A stretch of 64,000 nucleotides of DNA from Shinella zoogloeoides (GTDB lineage Bacteria; Pseudomonadota; Alphaproteobacteria; Rhizobiales; Rhizobiaceae), in contig NZ_CP086610.1 in NCBI RefSeq assembly GCF_020883495.1, positions 2,895,501 through 2,959,500 of the forward strand, in the 5' to 3' direction. A program made the position numbers and the translations under genes. This document shows positions 55,801 through 64,000 of this stretch, piece by piece (within the stretch, counting starts at the first letter, position 1; each line of letters starts with the position of its first letter). Below the pieces are notes generated by a model, which worked only from the letters and a program-made list of their open reading frames with translations, was not told the DNA's origin and made no database searches.

Positions 55801-56736
55801 TCACCAGCGGGCAAGGCCCAGCAGCATTTCGCCGAGCGGCGTCAGCGTCGCGGTCCCGGCATTGCGCTTCTCCCAGCCGCGCGGGTCGCCGGGAAAGGCA
55901 TCGCGCTGCGGATGGTCGAGGTCGCGCCAGAGCCGGATGCGTTCCAGCCGCTCCGCCTCATTGTCCCATTCGGCGGGATGCATGGCGATGTACTGCGCCA
56001 TGCGCACACGGCCGTCCGAATGGTTCGGGCGAACGCCATGCGCCAGCAGGGAATTGAAGATCATGAGGTCGCCGGGGTCCATGTCGATATTGACGACCGA
56101 AAGCCCGCTCATATCCGGGTGCATCGGATCGCGATCCGCCGGCTGCGTCTTCACCCATTCCTCGAAATGCTCGAAGAGATAGGGCACGCACTGGAAGCCG
56201 CCGACATCGCCATCCTGCTTCTGCAGGCTGAGGACGCCCTGCACGCCGATGGGAAGCGGGCGGATCGACGTATCGACATCCCAATGGATGAAGCCGTTCG
56301 GATTGCCCTTGACCTGCTTCGGCGGATTGAGATTGGCCCGGTCGATCGTCACCCAGAGGTCTTCGCGATCCCAGATATCGACGAAGACGTCGTAGACGCG
56401 CCGCTCCATGCGGTTATCCCAGAGATACTGGCGATTGTAGATCTCCAGCATGCCGGTATTGTTCAGTTCCTTCATCTTGTGCTCGCGCCGCTGCGGCGCA
56501 TACCAGGTCGCGGGATCGGCCGGGTCCTTCTCGTCGAAGCGCCAGAGAAGATCGACAAGGCGCTCCACATTCGCCGCAGGCACGGCCTGCCGGACAATGA
56601 CATAGCCCTTCGTCGTCCACTGTTCCCAATCGGCCTTCGACAAAACGCGCAGCGGCAAGGTCTTGCGGATATCCTTGAGCTGCGTCGTGGCGGCAGCGGT
56701 CGGGTGGCTGTCGCGTTTGCCCATGGCGGCTTGCAT
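55801..56736 (-). CDS. phytanoyl-CoA dioxygenase (PhyH) family protein
   Basis: A 311-residue Fe(II)/2-oxoglutarate dioxygenase. The metal HxD pair is in FIHWDVDTS and the distal histidine in LLAHGVRPNHS, with a 2-oxoglutarate-binding arginine expected in the DGRVRMAQY segment. The first 30 residues are not typical of the domain. ATG 56736 follows GGGAGA. It is divergent from an AraC regulator, its likely controller. PhyH enzymes hydroxylate very diverse small molecules, so the substrate is open. Confidence 0.82.
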   Translation of the reverse strand: MQAAMGKRDSHPTAAATTQLKDIRKTLPLRVLSKADWEQWTTKGYVIVRQAVPAANVERLVDLLWRFDEKDPADPATWYAPQRREHKMKELNNTGMLEIYNRQYLWDNRMERRVYDVFVDIWDREDLWVTIDRANLNPPKQVKGNPNGFIHWDVDTSIRPLPIGVQGVLSLQKQDGDVGGFQCVPYLFEHFEEWVKTQPADRDPMHPDMSGLSVVNIDMDPGDLMIFNSLLAHGVRPNHSDGRVRMAQYIAMHPAEWDNEAERLERIRLWRDLDHPQRDAFPGDPRGWEKRNAGTATLTPLGEMLLGLARW

Positions 56737-56863
56737 ATCGGTCTCCCATCGTTGTCTGCCTGAACATCAGGCAGGAACAGGATAGGCGCGCCGGCCCGCC
56801 GATGTTGTCGGCGGGCAGCCATTTCTGATACTATTCTGGCGTATCTTCCCCCATGGATGCCCG

Positions 56864-57715
56864 ATGCGCCCCTATCGCGAACACCTGCCGGCCTCTTCAG
56901 ACGCATCCTGGAGCATGCTCAACCGCCGGCTCGACGACGGTATCCCCTTCGAATGGCACCATCACCCGGAGTTCGAGCTGACGCTGACGCTCAACTCGCG
57001 CGGCCAGCGCCTGATCGGGGATCATGTCGGCGCCTATGAGCATGGCGACCTCGTCCTGATCGGCCCCAACCTGCCGCATAGCTGGGTCTCGCGCGAGAAG
57101 CTGCGGCCGGCCGAACCCCATGTGGCGCTGGTCTTCTGGTTCGGCACGGAATGGATCACACGGCTGACGGCGGGCACCGTGGAGCTTCGCCCGGTCCAGC
57201 GCCTCATCGAGCGGGCGGCGACGGGACTGGCCTTCGGCAACATGCTCGGGCTGGCGCTCGCCGACAGTTTCGAGGCCGTCTATACCCGGCCGCCGGCGCA
57301 ACGCCTTCTCGGGCTGCTCGATATCCTGCTGCAGATTGCCGATACGGAGGGCGGCCAGCCCCTCGCCTCTCAGGCGCCCCCGCGAGCGGATGGCAGCCGC
57401 GAGCGCATCGACCGCGTGCTCCAGCATCTCCATCAATTCTACGGGCAGCCGATAGCCATGGCGGAGCTTGCCGAAATCGCCGCCCTCAGCGTTTCCGGCC
57501 TGCATCGCCTGTTCCGCAAGCACACGCAGACGACCGTGTCCGACTATGTCATCGGTCTCAGGATCGGCGACGCCTGCACCCGCCTTTCCGGCACGCGCCA
57601 GCCCATCCAGCATATCGCCGCGGAGGACGGCTACACCTCGCTTGCGAATTTCAACCGGCAATTCAAACGGCTGCGCGGCATGTCGCCCCGCAGCTATCGG
57701 GCGCTGTTCTTGTAG
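56864..57715 (+). CDS. AraC-family regulator with N-terminal cupin
   Basis: The 283-residue regulator has an N-terminal cupin sensor (EWHHHPEFELTLTLNSRGQR, GDLVLIGPNLPHSW) and a C-terminal double helix-turn-helix (MAELAEIAALSVSGLHRLFR, IQHIAAEDGYTSLANFNRQF). It is divergent from the PhyH-type gene with a 127-base gap and probably activates it in response to a small ligand. The 3-prime end lies just before a terminator used by the opposite strand. Confidence 0.9.
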   Translation: MRPYREHLPASSDASWSMLNRRLDDGIPFEWHHHPEFELTLTLNSRGQRLIGDHVGAYEHGDLVLIGPNLPHSWVSREKLRPAEPHVALVFWFGTEWITRLTAGTVELRPVQRLIERAATGLAFGNMLGLALADSFEAVYTRPPAQRLLGLLDILLQIADTEGGQPLASQAPPRADGSRERIDRVLQHLHQFYGQPIAMAELAEIAALSVSGLHRLFRKHTQTTVSDYVIGLRIGDACTRLSGTRQPIQHIAAEDGYTSLANFNRQFKRLRGMSPRSYRALFL

Positions 57716-57720
57716 GGAAG

Positions 57721-57838
57721 GCAAAAAAAATGGGCCTGCGAAAACCGCGGCCCATATAGGTGTGAAGGTCAAAACCTCCAGAGGGGAACAGCTAGTGCGG
57801 CGGCACTGGGAGGAGAAGCCGCCATGTGCATTAGCTGT
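57721..57838 (-). ncRNA. putative small RNA (or processed 3-prime UTR) with an anti-Shine-Dalgarno loop
   Basis: Read on the minus strand, this region folds into three hairpins. The first has stem GGCGGC/GCCGCC with loop TTCTCCTCCCAGT (57799-57823), exposing CTCCTCCC, complementary to ribosome-binding sites; flanking AGCTAATGC/GCACTAGCT can extend it. The second pairs GGAGGT with ACCTTC (57764-57779). The third is a strong terminator with a T8 tail. This design resembles alphaproteobacterial anti-SD RNAs (cuckoo/alpha-r14 or MmgR-like). Whether it is a separate gene or the end of the amidohydrolase mRNA is unclear. Confidence 0.55.
57723..57755 (-). terminator. strong intrinsic terminator on the minus strand
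   Basis: On the minus strand ATGGGCC-GCG pairs with CGC-A-GGCCCAT around GTTTT and is followed by a run of eight T residues. It ends transcripts coming from the amidohydrolase operon and the putative small RNA. Confidence 0.88.
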
Positions 57839-57878
57839 ATGCACTATGCCTATTTCTTGATCGGATGGAAAACATTTA

Positions 57879-57907
57879 TTGTGCAATGCAGCTATGCAAA
57901 TGCTGCA
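57879..57907. promoter_or_regulatory. TGCA-rich palindromic box upstream of the putative small RNA
   Basis: TTGTGCAATGCAGC followed by TATGCAAATGCTGCAC contains several TGC/GCA half-sites. This wording resembles PhaR-type boxes in front of phasin genes. It overlaps the amidohydrolase 3-prime untranslated region, about 50 bases from the presumed small RNA start. Confidence 0.3.
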
Positions 57908-57919
57908 CCGCTTCCTCGT

Positions 57920-59398
57920 TCACTCGGCCTTCAGATGCGGATAGGTCGGCGGGAACATGCTTTCCACCGACGGATGGCCCCAGGCGCGCTCGGGATATTT
58001 GGCGACCAGCCCGTCGAACTGCGCTTGCGCCTGCCTGCGCGCCGCCTTGATATCGATGCCAGCCACCTCGCCGTCGAGCATGGAAAGCCGCCCGTCGACG
58101 AAGACGGCGCGCGTCACCCGGCCGGTGGCGCCGAAGATCAGCGACTGCACCGGATCGACGGTCGGCGCAAAACGCGGATCGGACAGATCGAAGATGGCGA
58201 TATCAGCCTTGGAACCGGGCTGCAGGCGGCCGATATCGGAGCGGCCCAGCGCATCGGCCCCGCCGAGCGTGGCGGCATCGAAGACTTCCGCCGTGGAAAG
58301 CCCGTCCTCGCCGGAAGCGATGCGGCCGGTCATCAGCGCGACGGCCATGTTCAGCACCATATCCGGCGGCGTCGTGTCCGTGCCCATGCCGACGCGGATG
58401 CCGAGATCGCGGCAGCGGCGGAAGGCGTTGAGATATTCGCCGCCGCGGGCATAGACCAGCGGGCAATGGGCGATGGTCACGCCATGCCTGGCGTAGAGGT
58501 CGAGGTCTTCCGGCTCGGCCTCTACCGCATGGGGCGCGATCAGGCGCTCGTTGAGCAGGCCGTGGCGCGCCATCCATTGCGGGGCCGTCGTACCGTGCAG
58601 GCGGGCGACCGTCTGGCGCTCCATCTTGCCCTGCGCCATATGCAGGCGCACCGGCAGGTTCATTTCGGCGGACGCCGCCATGGTGCGCTGGAGAAGCGCC
58701 AGCGTCGAGGTTTCCACCCGGTCCGGCGCGAGCATGGCCTGCACCAGCCCCTCATGACGGCCAGCGATGCGGCCGGCGAAGGCGATGGCGTCTTCCAGCC
58801 CCTTGAGACCGCGCGCCTCGTCGAAGACCGGCTCCAGCACGCCCGGCGCCTCGCAGACCATGCCGCCGGAGCGGTAGGCCGGGCCGAGCCAGACGCGCAG
58901 GCCGAGATCGCCCGCCGCATCCGCCGCGCCCTCGAATTCGGCGGCGGTTTCCGCCCATTCGCGGTAGAACAGCGAGGCGATGGGCAGCGCCGAGGTGATG
59001 CCGTTCAGGAGCAGTTGCGCGAAGGCGAAGCGCTTCTGGAAGACGAGCTGTTCCGGCGTGTACATTTCATAGGGGCCGCGATCGACATAGCTGCGCGGCC
59101 AGACGCGGCCCTTCGCCCAGCCGGGACCGTAGTCGATGGTCAGAACCGTGGTGTCGAGGTCCGACAGGGCGTCGAGATCGACGAAACCGGGCGAGACCAG
59201 CGTATCGCCAAGCTCGATGCGCCGCGCCACCTCGCCGGGAAAACGCGGGCCGACATAGATGACTTCCTGCCCCTCGATAACGATCTCACCGTCGGTCAGC
59301 AGCCGGTGGCGGCCGTTTTCATGAGCGACGATCCAGCGGGCGAAAAGCGCGGTGCGGCCTTCCGGGCGGCGGCCGAGGACGAGGTCGGAAAGGGTCAT
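57920..59398 (-). CDS. amidohydrolase-family protein lacking the HxH metal motif
   Basis: A 492-residue protein of the TRZ/ATZ/cytosine deaminase group by overall pattern: VSPGFVDLDALSDLDTTV, VRLHMAQGKME, IAPHAVEAE, and late GTDTTPPDMVLNMAVALMTG. Where the family normally has PGFVDxHxH, this protein has DLD, so two metal ligands are missing, while the later His, His and Asp are kept. I recall related sequences with the same change, so it may be a conserved subfamily. Start is ATG 59398, or ATG 59419. It follows an intact amidohydrolase gene after 33 bases. Confidence 0.8.
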   Translation of the reverse strand: MTLSDLVLGRRPEGRTALFARWIVAHENGRHRLLTDGEIVIEGQEVIYVGPRFPGEVARRIELGDTLVSPGFVDLDALSDLDTTVLTIDYGPGWAKGRVWPRSYVDRGPYEMYTPEQLVFQKRFAFAQLLLNGITSALPIASLFYREWAETAAEFEGAADAAGDLGLRVWLGPAYRSGGMVCEAPGVLEPVFDEARGLKGLEDAIAFAGRIAGRHEGLVQAMLAPDRVETSTLALLQRTMAASAEMNLPVRLHMAQGKMERQTVARLHGTTAPQWMARHGLLNERLIAPHAVEAEPEDLDLYARHGVTIAHCPLVYARGGEYLNAFRRCRDLGIRVGMGTDTTPPDMVLNMAVALMTGRIASGEDGLSTAEVFDAATLGGADALGRSDIGRLQPGSKADIAIFDLSDPRFAPTVDPVQSLIFGATGRVTRAVFVDGRLSMLDGEVAGIDIKAARRQAQAQFDGLVAKYPERAWGHPSVESMFPPTYPHLKAE

Positions 59399-59431
59399 GG
59401 GTCTATCCAGTCTTGGCAACGGGTTTTGGGG

Positions 59432-60874
59432 TTATTCGAGGACGTCGAGATCGCGGCTGTGGCCCCAGAACATGGGGGGCGTCTCCAGCGCATAGCGCAG
59501 GCCGAGGCGGTCGATCATCAGCTCGGCCTCGCGCTGGGCGGCGTCGAGCACGGCATCCTGATCGACATGAACAGGCTGCCGGTCGCGCAGCAGCACCTTG
59601 CCGCCGACGAGGACCGTGTGCACATCGTTGCCGTTGGCGAAATAGGTGACGCGGAATTCCGGCATATGGGCCGGATAGAGATGCGGGCGGCGCAGGTCGA
59701 CGAGGATGACATCCGCCTTCTTGCCCGGCTCCAGCGAGCCGATCTCGCTTTCGAGGCCGAGCACACGGGCGGCGTCGATGGTGCACATTTCCAGCGCCTT
59801 GCCCGGCGGCAGCCAGCTTGGGTCGTGGAAATGGGTGCGGTGGTAGTGCATGCATTGCTGCATGTGGCGGAACATGTCCGCCGAACGATCCGGCGCGGTC
59901 GCATCCGAGCCGATGACGACGGTGACACCGGCATCGAGAAGTTCCGTCACCGGGCAGCGCGCGAGGATGGCCGCGACGGCGCTCGGATTGTGCACGATGG
60001 TCGTGCCGGTCTCCGCGCAGATCGCAATTTCCTCCTCGTCCAGCCCCGTCGCATGGGAGAGCAGCGTGCGCGGCCCGAGGATGCCGATTTCGCCCGCGAT
60101 ACGGACGCTACCTTTCGTATGGCCGTCCTGCGTGAAGACAAGCCCCCTCTCTTCCGCATACGCCTTGACCGCACGCGACTGCTCGACGGCCTCCTGCGCA
60201 CCAGCCGCGTCCCGATAGCCGCGATGCAGCGTCGGCGTCAGCAGGGCGAGGTGCAGGCGGCCGTCATGGCTGCCGTGCCAGCGGTCGATGAGGGTCTTGC
60301 AGGTGGCGAACTGCTGGTCGAAGGAAACGGGATAGTCGGTTCGCGTTTCGCCCTCCCAGCGCGCGTAGGTCAGCGGGTGCGGCGGGCGCGTCGTGCCGAC
60401 GGCAACCACCGAGCGCGTGCCGATGCCGAGCACGCCTTCCATATGCGCATCGCCATAGACCGGCTCGTCCGTGCGCATGATGGAATCGCCCCCGCCGAGC
60501 AGCGAGACGCCGGTGGTGACGCCGAAGCGCAGACGCTCCAGCGCGGCAAGCTGCGCCTCGGCAAACCAGAATTCCGGCGTCGAGCCGACCGTGTAGGCCC
60601 CGCGGCAGGCCTGATACCACGGATCGCTCCTGCCGCCGCCAAGCGTCTTGATCAAGCCGTGGCCGGCATGGGCGTGGGCATCGACGAAACCCGGCATGAT
60701 CGCCATGCCGCGCGCATCGATGACCTCGCCGGCCGGATGCGCCGCCTCCACCTCCGCCGTCGCGCCGACGGCGACGATGCGGTCACCGGTGATGGCGACC
60801 GCCCCGTCGGCGATGATCCGGCGCTCCGGGTCGATGGCGATGACGGTGCCGTTCTTGATGAGGATGTCGGCCAT
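59432..60874 (-). CDS. amidohydrolase-family protein (TRZ/ATZ-type deaminase/hydrolase)
   Basis: This 480-residue metal-dependent hydrolase has the canonical motif PGFVDAHAHAGHG, then FTQDGHTKGS, LLSHATGLDEEE and the terminal Asp in VIGSDATAPD. These match adenosine-, guanine- or s-triazine-type deaminases and chlorohydrolases. It lies 12 bases after the fused ABC ATPase gene and should act in the cytoplasm on the imported compound, perhaps a heterocycle or N-acyl compound. Confidence 0.88.
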   Translation of the reverse strand: MADILIKNGTVIAIDPERRIIADGAVAITGDRIVAVGATAEVEAAHPAGEVIDARGMAIMPGFVDAHAHAGHGLIKTLGGGRSDPWYQACRGAYTVGSTPEFWFAEAQLAALERLRFGVTTGVSLLGGGDSIMRTDEPVYGDAHMEGVLGIGTRSVVAVGTTRPPHPLTYARWEGETRTDYPVSFDQQFATCKTLIDRWHGSHDGRLHLALLTPTLHRGYRDAAGAQEAVEQSRAVKAYAEERGLVFTQDGHTKGSVRIAGEIGILGPRTLLSHATGLDEEEIAICAETGTTIVHNPSAVAAILARCPVTELLDAGVTVVIGSDATAPDRSADMFRHMQQCMHYHRTHFHDPSWLPPGKALEMCTIDAARVLGLESEIGSLEPGKKADVILVDLRRPHLYPAHMPEFRVTYFANGNDVHTVLVGGKVLLRDRQPVHVDQDAVLDAAQREAELMIDRLGLRYALETPPMFWGHSRDLDVLE

Positions 60875-60886
60875 GGCGGTCTCCTG

Positions 60887-62605
<1,719 letters not shown>

Positions 62606-62606
62606 C

Positions 62607-63503
62607 TCAGCGGGCCATCAGTTTCGGGTTGAAGCGGTCGCGCAGATAGTCGCCGATGATGTTGACGGCGAGCACGAGGACGACGAGCACGGCAGCCGGC
62701 ATCACGGCGATCCACCAGAGGCCGGAAAACAGGAACTGGTTGCCGATGCGGATGAGCGTGCCGAGCGAGGGATAGGTCGGCGGCATGCCCGCGCCGAGGA
62801 AGGACAGCGTCGCTTCCGTCAGGATCGCGCCGGCAAGGTTGATCGTGGCAATGACCATGACCGAGCTCATGACGTTCGGCAGGATATGCCGGCCCATGAT
62901 GCGCCCGGACGGCAGGCCGATCACCTTGGCGGCGCGCACATAGTCGCGCGCCACTTCCACCATGGTCGAGGCGCGGACCGTGCGAGCGTATTGCACCCAT
63001 TCGTTGACGGCGATGGAGAAGATCAGCACCAGCGGCGCCCAGGTGAGCATCGCATCCGCGCTGAGCTGTGCGCGGGCGATGCCGCTGATGAGGAGCGCCA
63101 CGAGAATGGTCGGGAAGCTGACAAGCACATCGGCGATACGCATGACGATGCCATCGACGATCCCGCCGAAGAAGCCGGCGACAAGGCCGAGGATCACGCC
63201 GAGCGCGGCGGCGAAGAACACCGCGCCGAGGCCGATGACGACGGAGATGCGCAGGCCGAACAGGATCACCGAGACGAGGTCGCGGCCCTGGTTGTCGGTG
63301 CCGAGCAGGAAGCGCGGATCGCCGCCTTCCATGAAGACCGGAGGAATCTCCATGTCGATGAGCGAATAGGAGGAAACGTCGCGCGGGTCCATCGGCGCGA
63401 TCAGCGGCGCGAAGACGACGAGCACGAGCATGATGGCGAGCACCAGCCCGGCGATCATCACGGAAACCGGCGGAAGCCGGCGCATCAGGGATTGCGTGGC
63501 CAT
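62607..63503 (-). CDS. Dpp/Opp-type ABC transporter permease (DppC-like)
   Basis: A 298-residue permease with the N-terminal helix VSVMIAGLVLAIMLVLVVFA, the DppC landmark FLLGTDNQGRDLVSVILFGL and the coupling loop YVRAAKVIGLPSGRIMGRHI. ATG 63503 is chosen because GAGG lies eight bases upstream and it overlaps the preceding stop (TAATG); the longer frame to 63662 would run into the next permease gene. Confidence 0.92.
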   Translation of the reverse strand: MATQSLMRRLPPVSVMIAGLVLAIMLVLVVFAPLIAPMDPRDVSSYSLIDMEIPPVFMEGGDPRFLLGTDNQGRDLVSVILFGLRISVVIGLGAVFFAAALGVILGLVAGFFGGIVDGIVMRIADVLVSFPTILVALLISGIARAQLSADAMLTWAPLVLIFSIAVNEWVQYARTVRASTMVEVARDYVRAAKVIGLPSGRIMGRHILPNVMSSVMVIATINLAGAILTEATLSFLGAGMPPTYPSLGTLIRIGNQFLFSGLWWIAVMPAAVLVVLVLAVNIIGDYLRDRFNPKLMAR

Positions 63504-64000
63504 TATCGGGTCCTCAGGCGCGGATCGATGAGAGTGTAGAGAATGTCGACGATCATGTTGATCATGACGAAGAGGAAGCCGACGAAGAGCAGGTAGGCGG
63601 CCAGCACCGGCACGTCGGGATAGCCGACGGCATTGGTGAAGAGCAGGCCCATGCCCGGCCACTGGAACACCGTCTCGGTGACGATGGCGAAGGCGACGAG
63701 CTGGCCGATCTGCAGGCCGGTGACGGTGACGACCGGCATCAGCGCGTTGCGCAGCGCAAGGCGGCCGTAGATATAGGCGCGCGGCAGACCGCGGGCGAAG
63801 GCGAAGCGGATGTAATCCGAGGAGAGCACGTCGATCATTTCCGAGCGCACAAGCCGCATGATCAGCGTGAGCTGGAAGAGCGCCAGCGTGATCGACGGCA
63901 GGATCAGCGACTTCAGGCCCGAAACGGTGAGGAAACCCGTCTGCCAGAGGCCGAGGTCGACGAGGTCGCCACGCCCGGAGGACGGCAGCCAGCGCAGGTT
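63503..64000 (-). CDS. Dpp/Opp-type ABC transporter permease (DppB-like), partial
   Basis: The C-terminal 165 residues are inside the window; the gene continues past the right edge. Read from the edge it begins NLRWLPSSGRGDLVDLG, continues LILPSITLALFQLTLIMRLV and has the coupling loop FAFARGLPRAYIYGRLALRN and VTETVFQWPGMGLLFTNAVG, all typical of DppB. The substrate-binding protein gene is presumably farther upstream. Confidence 0.92.
   Translation of the reverse strand, partial: NLRWLPSSGRGDLVDLGLWQTGFLTVSGLKSLILPSITLALFQLTLIMRLVRSEMIDVLSSDYIRFAFARGLPRAYIYGRLALRNALMPVVTVTGLQIGQLVAFAIVTETVFQWPGMGLLFTNAVGYPDVPVLAAYLLFVGFLFVMINMIVDILYTLIDPRLRTR

Overview
The window is high-GC, densely packed bacterial chromosome or megaplasmid sequence from the alphaproteobacterial order Rhizobiales, most likely Rhizobiaceae (Shinella, Ensifer or Rhizobium type; genus is a guess). 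Supporting signs are a thiC-thiO-thiS-thiG-thiE operon behind a thi-box riboswitch, a PraR-like regulator, a RIME-like intergenic repeat, many ABC importers and frequent ATGA start/stop overlaps. I see no tRNA, rRNA, CRISPR array, prophage or transposase gene. The only mobile-looking element is a palindromic MITE-like repeat near 47.7 kb.

Layout. 1-4 kb: the tail of a probable Gfo/Idh/MocA oxidoreductase, then overlapping genes for a CoA-transferase, an enoyl-CoA hydratase and an aldehyde dehydrogenase. 4.1-14.1 kb: a LacI regulator divergent from a sugar ABC importer (binding protein, two permeases, ATPase), followed by two GMC flavoenzymes, an SDR and a Dabb-fold protein. This looks like an uptake-and-oxidation pathway for an unknown sugar or polyol, with three repeated operator-like sites in front of it. 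14.1-17.9 kb: an OsmU/YehZYXW-type osmoprotectant importer. 18.2-24 kb: a DUF4126 membrane protein, a flavin disulfide reductase, a GGDEF-EAL protein and a CofD/YvcK-like protein. 24.2-26.6 kb: a polar amino acid (cystine-type) importer. 26.7-29.5 kb: a PraR-like repressor, a SARP/BTAD-TPR regulator and a 71-residue orphan behind heptamer direct repeats. 29.7-32.2 kb: a YqaA-type protein, an ECF sigma/anti-sigma pair and a Bax-inhibitor-1 protein.

32.3-36.9 kb: the thiamin operon with its TPP riboswitch and a hairpin hiding the thiC ribosome-binding site. 36.9-40 kb: an L-fuconate module (lactonase-like amidohydrolase, IclR regulator, fuconate dehydratase). 40-42.2 kb: a Mop-domain protein, TrmO, a MarR regulator and an FAH-family hydrolase. 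42.3 kb: pseudoazurin behind a perfect FNR/NnrR-type box. 42.8-47.7 kb: a CDF-like transporter, an ankyrin protein overlapping ureidoglycine aminohydrolase, and an MFS transporter divergent from a LysR gene. 47.8-50.2 kb: malonyl-CoA synthetase divergent from a GntR regulator. 50.3-54.1 kb: the sulfate importer sbp-cysT-cysW-cysA. 54.3-57.7 kb: an FAD/NAD(P) protein, a PhyH-type dioxygenase and a divergent AraC regulator. 57.7-64 kb (minus strand): an oligopeptide-type ABC importer with a fused double ATPase and two amidohydrolases, followed by an RNA-like region that ends in a strong terminator.

The window is mostly catabolic and import functions, each with a local regulator. The parts I find most worth testing are the putative small RNA with an anti-Shine-Dalgarno loop (57.72-57.84 kb), the amidohydrolase lacking the HxH metal motif, the LacI-controlled sugar-oxidation locus, and the palindrome at 47.7 kb whose ends supply both flanking stop codons. 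I found no clear undescribed defence or mobile system.
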